From contig URDU01000013.1 in assembly GCA_900546625.1 (NCBI GenBank), forward strand, positions 3,816 through 67,815: a DNA stretch of 64,000 bases, read 5' to 3'. Shown here piece by piece: positions 8,958 to 17,916 of this stretch (position 1 is its first letter; each line of letters starts with the position of its first letter). The notes below the pieces were generated by a model. That model saw only the letters and a list, made by a program, of their open reading frames with translations. It made no database searches and had not been told where the DNA came from. The translations under genes were made by a program, and so were the position numbers. This DNA is from an uncultured Lachnobacterium sp. Its GTDB lineage: Bacteria > Bacillota > Clostridia > Lachnospirales > Lachnospiraceae.

Positions 8958-9638
8958 TTACATAAGTCCATGTGTCCTGTTGTAAGCATTGCAGATCATA
9001 TTTGAGTTCTTGATAAGGATGTGCATAGCGATGAATGGTCCGATTCCACAGATAAGTGTACCAAATATGCACCACATCAAAACAGTGGTTCCATTCTCCT
9101 GAATGCCAAGTCCGTATCTGCCTGCATTATTTGCCAGTCTGTTGCCCAGCTTATAGTACCAGTACCATGCATAAATACCGCATGTAATCATTGAAAGCAG
9201 GATAAATGCTACGAGACCTGATGTATTCTCGCCATCTCCATCACATGCTACATTGACATCATGAGCCATCTTGTAGATGAAATAATAGCCATAAATACCA
9301 CATGTGATAATAGACAGGATGATGTATGAGGCAAGACCTCTGTCATCCTTTAACTTCTCTCCCCTGTATGGCGGAGGAGTCTGACCACCATTGTTCTGGT
9401 AGCCTGTGTTGTACTGTCCGGCTCCGTTATTCTGGTAGCCTGCGTTCTGCTGGTTTGCATTGTTTCCTGTGAAGGACTGCTTCACCTCATCAAATGCACT
9501 TCCAAGCTCCTGCTCTGCTGCATTGAAAGCCTCTCCAGCTTTGTTTACAAAATCCTGTGCCTTTGAAACAGGCGCTCCGCAGGCTGGGCAGAATTTTGTT
9601 GAATCAGGAATTTCTTTTCCACATTTCTCGCAAAACAT
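8958..9638 (-). CDS. Zinc-ribbon DUF4234-like membrane protein
   Basis: 226 residues. An N-terminal zinc ribbon has two CxxC knuckles (FCEKCGKEIP and FCPACGAP). A short helical region and an Asn/Gln/Gly-rich linker follow (about 55-90). The C-terminal half holds three or four membrane helices, including a duplicated motif IITCGIYGYYFIYKM / MITCGIYAWYWYYKLG typical of DUF4234. It is likely a membrane protein with a cytoplasmic zinc ribbon; function is unknown. It is the last gene of a run with DUF2752 and GH13. Confidence 0.8.
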   Translation of the reverse strand: MFCEKCGKEIPDSTKFCPACGAPVSKAQDFVNKAGEAFNAAEQELGSAFDEVKQSFTGNNANQQNAGYQNNGAGQYNTGYQNNGGQTPPPYRGEKLKDDRGLASYIILSIITCGIYGYYFIYKMAHDVNVACDGDGENTSGLVAFILLSMITCGIYAWYWYYKLGNRLANNAGRYGLGIQENGTTVLMWCIFGTLICGIGPFIAMHILIKNSNMICNAYNRTHGLM

Positions 9639-9653
9639 CTTCTTTCTCCTTTT

Positions 9654-10067
9654 CTATTTGCTGTTTATTATACGGATGATACGAAACAGGATGTTGTTTT
9701 GCGGCTCAAAAACCACGATATCATCGCCTGACCATATCAATCTGCATATATAAACTATAGCAAACATAAGGACGATTGTAAATATAAATATTTTATAAAT
9801 TTTAATATTTATTTTAGATTTACACAAAAGCACTATTACCGCAATAGGTGGAAGCCAAAAAAGCGGATGGTATTCAAATGCCTTTGCCATATCCAGCTGC
9901 AAAAAAGCAATCCATGCCCTCGACATGCCACAGCCCGCACATGATATTCCGGTGATGAACTTAATAGGGCATGTGATGCCTATTGACTCCATAGCTGTGT
10001 AAAGTATCACTATGGCTGTGACAGCACATATGAGCTCTTTTCTATCTTTTTTTTGTTTATTGTCCAT
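9654..10067 (-). CDS. DUF2752 membrane protein
   Basis: 137 residues with about three hydrophobic segments and the DUF2752 signature CPIKFITGISCAGCGMSRA (conserved Cys pairs followed by an Arg), then EYHPLFWLPP. The biochemical role of the family is unknown. The start is 7 bp after the GH13 stop and has no strong ribosome site, so translational coupling is likely. The zinc-ribbon protein follows 15 bp downstream. Confidence 0.82.
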   Translation of the reverse strand: MDNKQKKDRKELICAVTAIVILYTAMESIGITCPIKFITGISCAGCGMSRAWIAFLQLDMAKAFEYHPLFWLPPIAVIVLLCKSKINIKIYKIFIFTIVLMFAIVYICRLIWSGDDIVVFEPQNNILFRIIRIINSK

Positions 10068-10074
10068 ACAAATG

Positions 10075-11379
10075 TTATCTCAAAAAGTATGCGCTGTAAG
10101 GCGGCAGCTCCATGCCACCGTTTAATGTAACCGTTTCCCCTGTAATCAGGTCTGTTGCTTCATTCTTTCCCATATCAAAGCCTGCGAAAAACGGCTGGTC
10201 TGCGGCATTGATGCATACGAATACCTTTTCACCATCACATTCACGACCGAAAACACACTGGCCGTTTGTGAGCACTACCGAATAGAAATTGCCATAACAG
10301 AGTGCCTTTGACTCCTTCTTTGCCTTAGCGAGCTTTGAAATCCACTCAGTCAGCTCATTGTACTGCGGTGCTTCAAAGCATGCCCTCAGTGCAGGGTCAC
10401 CGTCCTCTTTTTTTGCCTTCTCTCCCCACTCGCTGCCATAGTACACGCAAGGGATGCCCGGCATGCCAAACGCAAGTGCATAGATGAGAGGCAGATGCTT
10501 TTCATTGGTCAGTATGCTTGCCACTCTTGTCACATCATGATTGTCCACAAATGACAGCAGGTGCTTACCCTTGTAAAGTGTCCACTGCTCCGGTCCGAAC
10601 TGTCTGAGAAGCGAATGATTTATCTCAAACATATTCATGGAATTGAAGCTTGAGTGAAGTCCCTTATAGCACTCATAATTTGTAACAGAATGAAGCATCG
10701 CGTCATTCATAATCTGGTTATAGTCACCGTGCAGTGTCTCTCCCACCAAAAAGAAATCAGGCTTTAGTGAGTCGCAGAACTCTCTGAGCCTTCTGAGGAA
10801 ATCATGGTCGAGGCAATATGCCACATCAAGTCTCAGTCCGTCTATATCAAACTCATCTACCCATCCCTTTATGGCCGAAAAGATATGCTGGATTACATCC
10901 TCATTTCTCAGATTAAGCTTGACCAGGTCATAGTTTCCTTCCCAGCCCTCATACCACAATCCTTCATTATAGTTTGAGTTGCCATCGAACGCTATACGGC
11001 CAAACCAGTTCACATATGGCGAGCTTTCTCTGTTTTTTAGCACATCCTGAAAAGCCCAAAAACCTCTTCCCACATGATTGAACACACCATCCAGCACTAC
11101 CTTTATGCCGTCTTTATGCAGATTGTCACAAACCTGTGCAAAGTCCTCGTTTGTGCCAAGCCTTGTGTCTATTTTTGTATAATCCCTTGTATTATATCCG
11201 TGTGTATCAGATTCAAACACCGGTGAAAAGTAGATTGCATCTGCCCCAAGCTTTTTGATATGAGGTATCCAGTCATTCACCTTCAAAATTCTGTGTTCCA
11301 AAACACCATCATTCTCAAATGGTGCCCCACAGAAGCCTAACGGATAAATCTGATAAAATACACTTTCATATGCCCACAT
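10075..11379 (-). CDS. Intracellular GH13 alpha-amylase-family enzyme
   Basis: 434 residues with no signal peptide, so cytoplasmic. The GH13 barrel shows region I DGVFNHVG, region II GLRLDVA with nucleophile D185, region III LVGET with acid/base E214, and region IV SFVDNHD with stabiliser D282. A small C-terminal beta domain ends in PPYSAYFLR. It lacks the N-terminal domain of most neopullulanases and cyclomaltodextrinases. It probably hydrolyses or transfers short imported alpha-glucans; the exact specificity is not readable. The ribosome site is AAGGAGGG. It heads a probable operon with DUF2752 and the zinc-ribbon protein; no maltose transporter is adjacent. Confidence 0.9.
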   Translation of the reverse strand: MWAYESVFYQIYPLGFCGAPFENDGVLEHRILKVNDWIPHIKKLGADAIYFSPVFESDTHGYNTRDYTKIDTRLGTNEDFAQVCDNLHKDGIKVVLDGVFNHVGRGFWAFQDVLKNRESSPYVNWFGRIAFDGNSNYNEGLWYEGWEGNYDLVKLNLRNEDVIQHIFSAIKGWVDEFDIDGLRLDVAYCLDHDFLRRLREFCDSLKPDFFLVGETLHGDYNQIMNDAMLHSVTNYECYKGLHSSFNSMNMFEINHSLLRQFGPEQWTLYKGKHLLSFVDNHDVTRVASILTNEKHLPLIYALAFGMPGIPCVYYGSEWGEKAKKEDGDPALRACFEAPQYNELTEWISKLAKAKKESKALCYGNFYSVVLTNGQCVFGRECDGEKVFVCINAADQPFFAGFDMGKNEATDLITGETVTLNGGMELPPYSAYFLR

Positions 11380-11504
11380 TGTTTTGCCCTCCTTGATAGT
11401 TGTGTAGTGGTTTTGTACCTGTTATCTATTATACACAATTATACACTTATATGCTACAGTTTTTTGTTACTTTTTACCTATGTCAAACATTTTGGTTACT
11501 CCCT

Positions 11505-11774
11505 CTAATAAAAATTCCTGTAGATAACACATGAAATAACCACATGGATAAAGAAGATAAGCGGCATCCCCTTCACAAAATACCAGTGCTTTGTCTTGTG
11601 TCTGAAGGCATACATCCCAGCCCAGGTACCGGCGCTTCCGCCCAGCAGGCTGAGCCCGAATAACGTCTTCTCCGGTATACGCCATGCGTGTGCCTTGGCC
11701 TTACACTTGTCAATTCCCATCGCAGCAAAGCCTGCTATATTCATAAGAAGCAGATAAATCAGAAAAATTTTCAT
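11505..11774 (-). CDS. DUF1294 small membrane protein
   Basis: 89 residues from the ATG at 11774, which has GGAG ten bases upstream; an in-frame ATG at 11807 has no ribosome site. Family motifs are GIDKCKAKAHAWRIPEKTL and LGGSAGTWAGMYAFRHKTKH, with about three hydrophobic segments. Members occur widely in bacteria, sometimes fused to a cold-shock domain; no activity is known. It stands alone between GH13 and secDF. Confidence 0.85.
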   Translation of the reverse strand: MKIFLIYLLLMNIAGFAAMGIDKCKAKAHAWRIPEKTLFGLSLLGGSAGTWAGMYAFRHKTKHWYFVKGMPLIFFIHVVISCVIYRNFY

Positions 11775-11850
11775 ATAAATAATGCTCCATTCTATTACTC
11801 TGCACATATATTTATAAATATAAACATATCTGCATATATTAATAAGTCCA

Positions 11851-11884
11851 CAAAAAATAATAGCCCAGCCTATAAAGGCCGGGC
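11851..11884 (-). terminator. Terminator after secDF
   Basis: Minus-strand 9-bp stem GCCCGGCCT / AGGCTGGGC with a 4-base loop, then TATTATTTTTTG. Confidence 0.8.
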
Positions 11885-11897
11885 CATAAATTAATTA

Positions 11898-14234
11898 TTA
11901 ATTCTTAGCTTTTTTAGAACCCTTAGCCGGTGCAGCCGCCTGCTTTTTGATGGCGCTCTTTCCCAGATAAAGCTTCATTACATACCACAGCTCTGTAGCG
12001 ATGCAGATTGAAGAATAAGTTCCGCAAAGCACACCTACCATGAGTGGTAATGAGAACTCTCTGATTGATGTATGACCAAATATAAAGAGTAACAATACCA
12101 TGACAAATGTAGTGAGCGAAGTATTGATGCTTCGTGAAAGTGTCTGTGTAAGAGACTCGTTTGCTATATCAGCAAGCTCGTCTGCTGAGTACTTCTTAAG
12201 TCCATGCAGATTCTCACGGATACGGTCGAAGATAACGATTGTATCGTTGACTGAGTAACCTACGATTGTAAGTATACATGCGATAAATGTACTGCCGACT
12301 GAGATTCTGATAAGTGCATATGCTGTGACAACAACAAGCACATCATGTACAAGCGCAAGGATAGCACTTGAAGCAAATCTGATATCCTTAAATCTGAACC
12401 AGATATATAACAGCATGAAAATACATGCAATGATAACTGCCTTTACAGCGTTTGATCTCATCTCTCCGCTGATTGTTGAGCTGATACTCTGAGTCTCTAT
12501 AGTTGATGTATCAACTTTGAAATCCTTCTCAAGGAGCTCTGCAAGATTCTGTCTCTCCTCAAGTGAGAGTGTACGTGTCTTTAATGTGACATCATGGCTT
12601 CCCTGAACTGTAGTAACCTGTACTGCGCTGTTTCCAAGGAGCTTAGATACTGAAGGCACGATGTCCTTCTCAACCTCTGCGGCTGTATAATCCTTGCCAA
12701 AGTCTGCTGTGGTTGATGTACCACCTACGAACTCAAGGCTGTAGTTTAATGCATTGCCGCTTGTAGCACCGAAGTAAATCATGCCGCCGATACCTGCAAG
12801 TATGATTACTCCTGAGATAACAAAGTATTTGACTCTGTTTTGTACAAATCTGATAACCTTTCTCTTCTTTGCCTTGCCGTAGAACTTCTCAGCTCTGACA
12901 CCAACACCGTAAAATGCTCTTGTAAGGTATTTTGCAATAAAAAGAGCTGTAAACAGTGACAGAATAATTGAAATCATAAGTGTGTAAGCAAAGCCCTTTA
13001 CTGTACCTGAACCGAGCACCATAAGCACAAGTGCTGCGATAAAGGTGGTAACCTGTCCATCGAGGATGGCTGAAAGAGCCTTCTTGTAACCCTCATTTAC
13101 TGCTGCAAGCACTGATTTGCCTCCTGCGATTTCCTCACGGATACGGGCAAATACGATAACGTTTGCATCTACCGCCATACCGATACCGAGGATGATACCC
13201 GCGATACCCGGCAGTGTAAGTGTAATCTCAAACCAGTAAATAAACAGTACTGTAAGCATTGAGTAGAGTGCAAGTCCGATAGATGCAACCACGCCGAGTA
13301 TACCGTAGAGCACAATCATGAATACCATGATTAAGATAATTCCGATAACTGCGGCCTTTACTGCATTTGTGAGGGCTGTTCCACCAAGCTGTGCACCAAC
13401 AACATTTGACTCTAACTCCTCGAGCTGGAGGTTGATGGCTCCGACACGGATAAATGTTGCAAGGCTTGTTGCCTCGTCGTAATCCTTCATTCCGTTGATT
13501 ACGCAGTTACCGTCTGAGATAACAGCGCTTACTGTAGGAACACTGATAAAATGATCATCATAGTAGATACCGATTGACTGTCCGGCATCCTTTGCCTTCT
13601 TTGTAGCATCTGCCCATGTGTCAATAGCCTCATCCTTGAGCTTTAATGAAACAACAGGCTCCTTTGTTGATGTAGATGATGACTGGTCATACTGGGCGCT
13701 TGCATCCTTTACATCATTACCATCGAGGATGACTGAACCGTTGGCCTTTAATGTGTCGATATCATAGTTGAGCTTGTAGCCGCCCTCAACCGATGTATCC
13801 TGTGTGTAGTTGGCATTTCCGTCACTGTCATACTGTGCGATAAAGTACAGTGATCCCGGACTTCCGAGGTCCTCAAGTACCTTGTTAGGATCGTCAACAC
13901 CCGGAATCTCAACAGTGATACGGTCATCACCGCTCTTATATACAGAGTACTCTGTTGTGTAGCTCTCTGCACGCTCCTCGAGCTTTGCGATAGTATCGCT
14001 TACGTCCTTGTCTGAAGGATTCTTGTCCTTGATATGGTAGGTGATTGAAACACCACCTGAGAGGTCGAGACCAAGCTTGATATTCTGATAATCCTTATCC
14101 TTGGTGCTCTCACCATTAGCAGTAGCCTCCTGCTTTTGCTTTGTGTCGGTGATTACTGCAGTGGAATACCAGCCCAGTAAGCCGATACAAATGACTGCCA
14201 CAAGGATAATCACCCAACTCTTTCCTTTTTTCAT
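11898..14234 (-). CDS. secDF: Fused protein-export membrane protein SecDF
   Basis: 778 residues from the ATG at 14234, preceded by AGGAAGG; the open frame extends to 14303 without a better site. The order is TM1, a SecD head domain with GLDLSGGVSITYHI and VEIPGVDDPNKV, five SecD membrane helices with GIGMAVDANVIVFARIREE, then a SecF half with TM, FVGGTSTT and five helices with GYSVNDTIVIFDRIREN. SecDF uses the proton gradient to help the Sec translocon release exported proteins. SecD and SecF are separate in many bacteria but fused in several Firmicutes. It follows scfB, which matches the common clostridial order of SCIFF genes beside Sec genes. Confidence 0.95.
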   Translation of the reverse strand: MKKGKSWVIILVAVICIGLLGWYSTAVITDTKQKQEATANGESTKDKDYQNIKLGLDLSGGVSITYHIKDKNPSDKDVSDTIAKLEERAESYTTEYSVYKSGDDRITVEIPGVDDPNKVLEDLGSPGSLYFIAQYDSDGNANYTQDTSVEGGYKLNYDIDTLKANGSVILDGNDVKDASAQYDQSSSTSTKEPVVSLKLKDEAIDTWADATKKAKDAGQSIGIYYDDHFISVPTVSAVISDGNCVINGMKDYDEATSLATFIRVGAINLQLEELESNVVGAQLGGTALTNAVKAAVIGIILIMVFMIVLYGILGVVASIGLALYSMLTVLFIYWFEITLTLPGIAGIILGIGMAVDANVIVFARIREEIAGGKSVLAAVNEGYKKALSAILDGQVTTFIAALVLMVLGSGTVKGFAYTLMISIILSLFTALFIAKYLTRAFYGVGVRAEKFYGKAKKRKVIRFVQNRVKYFVISGVIILAGIGGMIYFGATSGNALNYSLEFVGGTSTTADFGKDYTAAEVEKDIVPSVSKLLGNSAVQVTTVQGSHDVTLKTRTLSLEERQNLAELLEKDFKVDTSTIETQSISSTISGEMRSNAVKAVIIACIFMLLYIWFRFKDIRFASSAILALVHDVLVVVTAYALIRISVGSTFIACILTIVGYSVNDTIVIFDRIRENLHGLKKYSADELADIANESLTQTLSRSINTSLTTFVMVLLLFIFGHTSIREFSLPLMVGVLCGTYSSICIATELWYVMKLYLGKSAIKKQAAAPAKGSKKAKN

Positions 14235-14345
14235 TTTCTTGTACCTTCCTGTCATTTTGCTACCATCCATATAGGTATACGGATGGCAAATATATTCGCA
14301 CACGGGTCACAAATACAGCGATCAGTTTCCCGTGACAAATTCAAA

Positions 14346-15716
14346 TTATTGTGCATCATCTGCCATATCAGCCTCTGCTGCCTTAATCATGATAGCGCAC
14401 TCTATACGCTTCTTCTGCAGCTCGCAGCCTAAGTCATAGGCATCAGTGATTGTGCCGTGGAAGTTGTATGAGTTGGCGGCACAGCCACCGCTGCAATAGA
14501 ATCTGGCAAAACAGTTGCGACATTTTTCCTTGGCATAAACATTACAGCACTTAAACTCATCCTGGATGTCAGTGGCCTTGATGCCATCCCAGACATTACC
14601 CATAAGGAAGTCCTCATTGCCCACAAACTGGTGGCATGGATATAAATCTCCCCATGGAGTCACTGCCAGGTACTCAGTTCCTGAGCCACAGCCGGAAAGA
14701 CGCTTATATACACAAGGTCCTCCCTCTAAATCTATCATAAAATGGAAGAAATTGAAGCCGTTTCCTGCCTTGTTTCTCTTTACCATCTCTGCTGCAAGTC
14801 TGTCGTACTCATCAAAGAGCACAGGTAAATCAGAATCCTTAAGTGCATACTCATCTGTAGGCTGTGCCACTACAGGCTCAACCGAAATCTGCTTGAAGCC
14901 TAGATCAGCCAGATGAAGCACATCCTTTGAAAAATCAGTATTGAAATGTGTGTATGTACCTCTCACATAGTACTTGTCCTGATGTCTGCTCTCCGCAAAC
15001 TTCTGGAATTTCGGAACAATAAGGTCATAGCTGCCGGCACCCTTTCTGAAAGGTCTCATGCGGTCATGAACCTCCTTGCGTCCGTCTATACTAAGAACTA
15101 CATTGTCCATCTCTTTGTTGGCGAACTCCATAATCTCGTCATTTAAGAGCACACCGTTTGTGGTGAGTGTGAACCTGAAATGCTTGTCATGAAGCTTCTC
15201 CTGCTCTCTTCCATATGCCACAAGCTGCTTCACCACATCCCAGTTCATAAGAGGCTCTCCTCCAAAGAAGTCTACCTCCAGGTTTCTTCTGCTGCCTGAA
15301 TTGGCAATCAAAAAATCAAGTGCCTGCTTTCCGGTCTCATAGCTCATAAGAGCCCTCCTGCCGTGATACTCGCCCTCCTCTGCAAAACAATATCTGCAGG
15401 CAAGGTTGCAGTCGTGCGCTATGTGAAGGCAAAGTGCCTTTACCACTGTCTGGCGCTTCTTGAAATCTATGATACGCTCTTTGTATGTATCCTCTGTGAA
15501 GAGCTCTTCATTATCCTTAAGCTCATTTACTTCCTGTATTGCTTCTTCTATCTCCGTCTGTGGATATCTGTCCACAAGCTTTTCAATAATCTCCTTAGCT
15601 GAGTTGTCCTCAAACAGCTCAATAACGTCGTATGTGACATCATCCACCACGTGGATTGCGCCACTGTTGACATCTAAGACAATATTATAGCCGTTGTTCT
15701 TGTACTGATGAACCAC
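14346..15716 (-). CDS. scfB: SCIFF radical SAM maturase
   Basis: 456 residues. The N-terminal part (about 1-90) resembles the peptide-recognition region of RiPP maturases. The radical SAM cluster motif is CNLACRYC (C103, C107, C110), followed by FFGGEPLMNW. A C-terminal SPASM domain carries further cysteines (GGPCVYKRLSGCGSG, CHQFVG, CCNVYAKEKCRNCFARFYCSGGC) for auxiliary iron-sulfur clusters. Members of this family form thioether links from cysteine to non-alpha carbons (ranthipeptides). Its substrate is encoded immediately upstream at 15816-15959. The intergenic hairpin at 15765-15796 may reduce readthrough into this gene. Confidence 0.95.
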   Translation of the reverse strand: MVHQYKNNGYNIVLDVNSGAIHVVDDVTYDVIELFEDNSAKEIIEKLVDRYPQTEIEEAIQEVNELKDNEELFTEDTYKERIIDFKKRQTVVKALCLHIAHDCNLACRYCFAEEGEYHGRRALMSYETGKQALDFLIANSGSRRNLEVDFFGGEPLMNWDVVKQLVAYGREQEKLHDKHFRFTLTTNGVLLNDEIMEFANKEMDNVVLSIDGRKEVHDRMRPFRKGAGSYDLIVPKFQKFAESRHQDKYYVRGTYTHFNTDFSKDVLHLADLGFKQISVEPVVAQPTDEYALKDSDLPVLFDEYDRLAAEMVKRNKAGNGFNFFHFMIDLEGGPCVYKRLSGCGSGTEYLAVTPWGDLYPCHQFVGNEDFLMGNVWDGIKATDIQDEFKCCNVYAKEKCRNCFARFYCSGGCAANSYNFHGTITDAYDLGCELQKKRIECAIMIKAAEADMADDAQ

Positions 15717-15764
15717 TACAATATTCCTCTCTTTCTATACACATTTTAAAAATTACCACTGCGA

Positions 15765-15796
15765 AAAGAGTGTGCACCTATCAGCGCACACTCTTT
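15765..15796 (-). terminator. Hairpin (attenuator candidate) between scfA and scfB
   Basis: Perfect 11-bp stem AAAGAGTGTGC / GCACACTCTTT with a 10-base loop, then TTCG and, about 15 bases on, TTTTT. The poor U tract suggests partial termination, giving more precursor than maturase. Confidence 0.6.
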
Positions 15797-15815
15797 AAAT
15801 CCGCTTCACCTATGA

Positions 15816-15959
15816 CTATTTGTACTGCTCGCAAGTCTGGTTTCCAACTGTACAAGATGTCTTGCAAGCTGACTGACATGATGTCTGGCACTCGCCACAT
15901 CCGCCCTTTTTAACTGTGTTCTGTAATTTTCTTGTATTTAATGTCTTTACGTGTTTCAT
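15816..15959 (-). CDS. scfA: SCIFF ranthipeptide precursor
   Basis: 47 residues. It starts MKHVKTLNTRKLQNTVKKGG and has six cysteines at positions 21, 24, 28, 32, 36 and 43, the 'six cysteines in forty-five' pattern. The first 20 residues are the leader; the Cys/Ser/Thr-rich tail is the modified core, where Cys sulfurs are linked to nearby residues by ScfB. The ribosome site is AAGGAG, seven bases before the ATG. The peptide is nearly invariant across Clostridia and has been tied to quorum-type control. No dedicated protease or exporter is adjacent. Confidence 0.95.
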   Translation of the reverse strand: MKHVKTLNTRKLQNTVKKGGCGECQTSCQSACKTSCTVGNQTCEQYK

Positions 15960-16015
15960 TTTTATCTCCTTTTCATTTAACGATGTCTGATTGACACATC
16001 ATATTTGCTCTCAAC

Positions 16016-16021
16016 ATTATA
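16016..16021 (-). promoter_or_regulatory. Extended -10 promoter of scfA
   Basis: Minus-strand TGATATAAT (TGn plus perfect -10), about 57 bp before the scfA start, with a weak -35 TTTTCA 17 bp upstream. scfA can thus be transcribed separately from the membrane protein gene. Confidence 0.55.
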
Positions 16022-16053
16022 TCACAGCATTATCAATATGAAAAGTCCTTTTT

Positions 16054-16395
16054 TTAGCGAAAAACAAGCGCTGAAAACATTACCAGAAGGAATATTATCA
16101 AAAGCTCGAATATATTTTTGGATTCGCCTATATCTATTACCACTGTGGCTATCACATACGTTATCCAGTAGGCTACGACTGTCACTCTGATAAACCGCCT
16201 GCGGTGAAAGCAGCATTTGAGTAAGAATCCGCACACAAGCCCCACCACTATATTGATTGCCATTGCAAGTGCAAACTGTATCCACTCCGCCATGTCGACA
16301 AAGCACTGTACTATTGAAAGTATGACAAGGCACACAAGTGCCGTAAGATGCATAATACATATTGTTATCACAGGACCTTTGATTTTTCTCCACAT
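16054..16395 (-). CDS. Small four-helix membrane protein, TIGR04086-like
   Basis: 113 residues from the ATG at 16395, which follows GGAGG by eight bases; an upstream in-frame ATG at 16410 is less well placed. Four hydrophobic helices are separated by a KCCFHRRR loop. The size, topology and position just upstream of scfA fit the TIGR04086 family, often found in Firmicutes between Sec and SCIFF genes. Assignment rests mainly on context. Function is unknown; a role in handling the SCIFF peptide is a guess. Confidence 0.6.
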   Translation of the reverse strand: MWRKIKGPVITICIMHLTALVCLVILSIVQCFVDMAEWIQFALAMAINIVVGLVCGFLLKCCFHRRRFIRVTVVAYWITYVIATVVIDIGESKNIFELLIIFLLVMFSALVFR

Positions 16396-16466
16396 AAAAA
16401 CGCCCTCCACACATCATATATATGTGCAAAGGGCGGTAATTATTCATATATGAAAATCATTCGTGA

Positions 16467-17858
16467 TTACAGCTCACAGTTATTCACTGTTCTAGGGAAT
16501 GGGATAACGTCACGGATATTGCCCATGCCTGTAAGATACATTACGCATCTCTCAAAGCCAAGTCCAAAGCCTGCGTGTCTTGCAGAGCCGTATTTTCTTA
16601 AGTCAAGGTAGAACTTGTAGTCATCCTCTGAAAGTCCAAGCTCATTTATTCTGGCAAGGAGCTTGTCATAGTCATCCTCTCTCTGGCTTCCACCGATGAT
16701 TTCTCCGATTCCCGGCACGAGACAGTCAACTGCCGCAACGGTCTTTCCGTCATCATTCAGCTTCATGTAGAAGGCCTTTATCTCCTTCGGATAGTCTGTG
16801 ACAAATACTGGGCGCTTATAAATCTGCTCTGTGAGGTATCTCTCATGCTCTGTCTGCAAATCGCAGCCCCATGATACCTTGTAATCAAACTTGTCATTGT
16901 GCTTTGAAAGGATATCTATAGCCTCAGTGTATGTCACACGGGCAAAATCATTTTCAACAACATTTCTTAATCTGTCAAGGAGTCCCTTGTCCACGAAATT
17001 GTTGAAAAATGCCATCTCCTCAGGTGCATTTTCAAGCACATAGTTGATAACATACTTGAGCATGCTCTCTGCAAGCATCATATCATCCTGAAGGTCTGCA
17101 AAAGCAATCTCAGGCTCAATCATCCAGAACTCTGCCGCATGACGTGTGGTGTTTGAGTTTTCCGCACGGAAGGTAGGTCCGAAGGTGTAGATATTCTTGA
17201 ATGCCATAGCATATGTCTCGCCGTTTAGCTGTCCTGAAACAGTGAGGTTGGTAGGCTTATTAAAGAAATCCTTTGAGAAATCCACCTTTCCATCCTCTGT
17301 CATAGGCAGATTGTTCAAATCAAGTGTGGTCACCTGGAACATCTCTCCTGCACCCTCACAGTCACTTCCTGTGATAAGTGGTGTGTGCACATACACAAAA
17401 TCCCTCTCCTGGAAGAATTTGTGAATAGCATATGCGCAGAGTGAGCGCACTCTGAAAACTGCCTCAAATGTATTTGTACGAGGTCTAAGGTGTGAGATTG
17501 TACGAAGATACTCAAATGTATGTCTCTTCTTCTGCAGAGGATAATCCGGTGTGGATGCACCCTCAACAGTCACATCAGATGCCTGAATCTCAAATGGCTG
17601 CTTTGCATCAGGAGTGAGTACAAGTGTACCCCTTACGATAATTGCAGCTCCGACATTGATCTTGCCGACCTCATCATAGTTGTCTAAGCCATTTCCGTAT
17701 ACAACCTGGATCGGCTCAAAAAATGTACCGTCGTTTACCACGATAAACCCAAAATTCTTTGAATTACGGTTGCTTCTGACCCATCCTCCGATAGTCACCT
17801 CTTTGTCAGCGAATTTGTCCTTGTTGCGGAAAATGTCGCGTATGTTTGTAAGTTCCAT
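16467..17858 (-). CDS. asnS: Asparaginyl-tRNA synthetase
   Basis: 463 residues, full length. An N-terminal OB-fold anticodon-binding domain (about 1-105; [24 protein letters not shown]) is followed by the class II catalytic core with motif 2 [21 protein letters not shown] and motif 3 [27 protein letters not shown]. It charges tRNA-Asn with asparagine in the cytoplasm. The long [29 protein letters not shown] stretch is typical of AsnS. The ribosome site is GGAGG. It lies 58 bp after the foldase gene and probably shares its transcript; a GC-rich hairpin without a U run sits between them. Confidence 0.96.
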   Translation of the reverse strand: MELTNIRDIFRNKDKFADKEVTIGGWVRSNRNSKNFGFIVVNDGTFFEPIQVVYGNGLDNYDEVGKINVGAAIIVRGTLVLTPDAKQPFEIQASDVTVEGASTPDYPLQKKRHTFEYLRTISHLRPRTNTFEAVFRVRSLCAYAIHKFFQERDFVYVHTPLITGSDCEGAGEMFQVTTLDLNNLPMTEDGKVDFSKDFFNKPTNLTVSGQLNGETYAMAFKNIYTFGPTFRAENSNTTRHAAEFWMIEPEIAFADLQDDMMLAESMLKYVINYVLENAPEEMAFFNNFVDKGLLDRLRNVVENDFARVTYTEAIDILSKHNDKFDYKVSWGCDLQTEHERYLTEQIYKRPVFVTDYPKEIKAFYMKLNDDGKTVAAVDCLVPGIGEIIGGSQREDDYDKLLARINELGLSEDDYKFYLDLRKYGSARHAGFGLGFERCVMYLTGMGNIRDVIPFPRTVNNCEL

Positions 17859-17916
17859 TATCTAATCCTCCATTTAAGCCGCCTGCGCATCACCACAGGC
17901 AGCATATTTATCGTTA

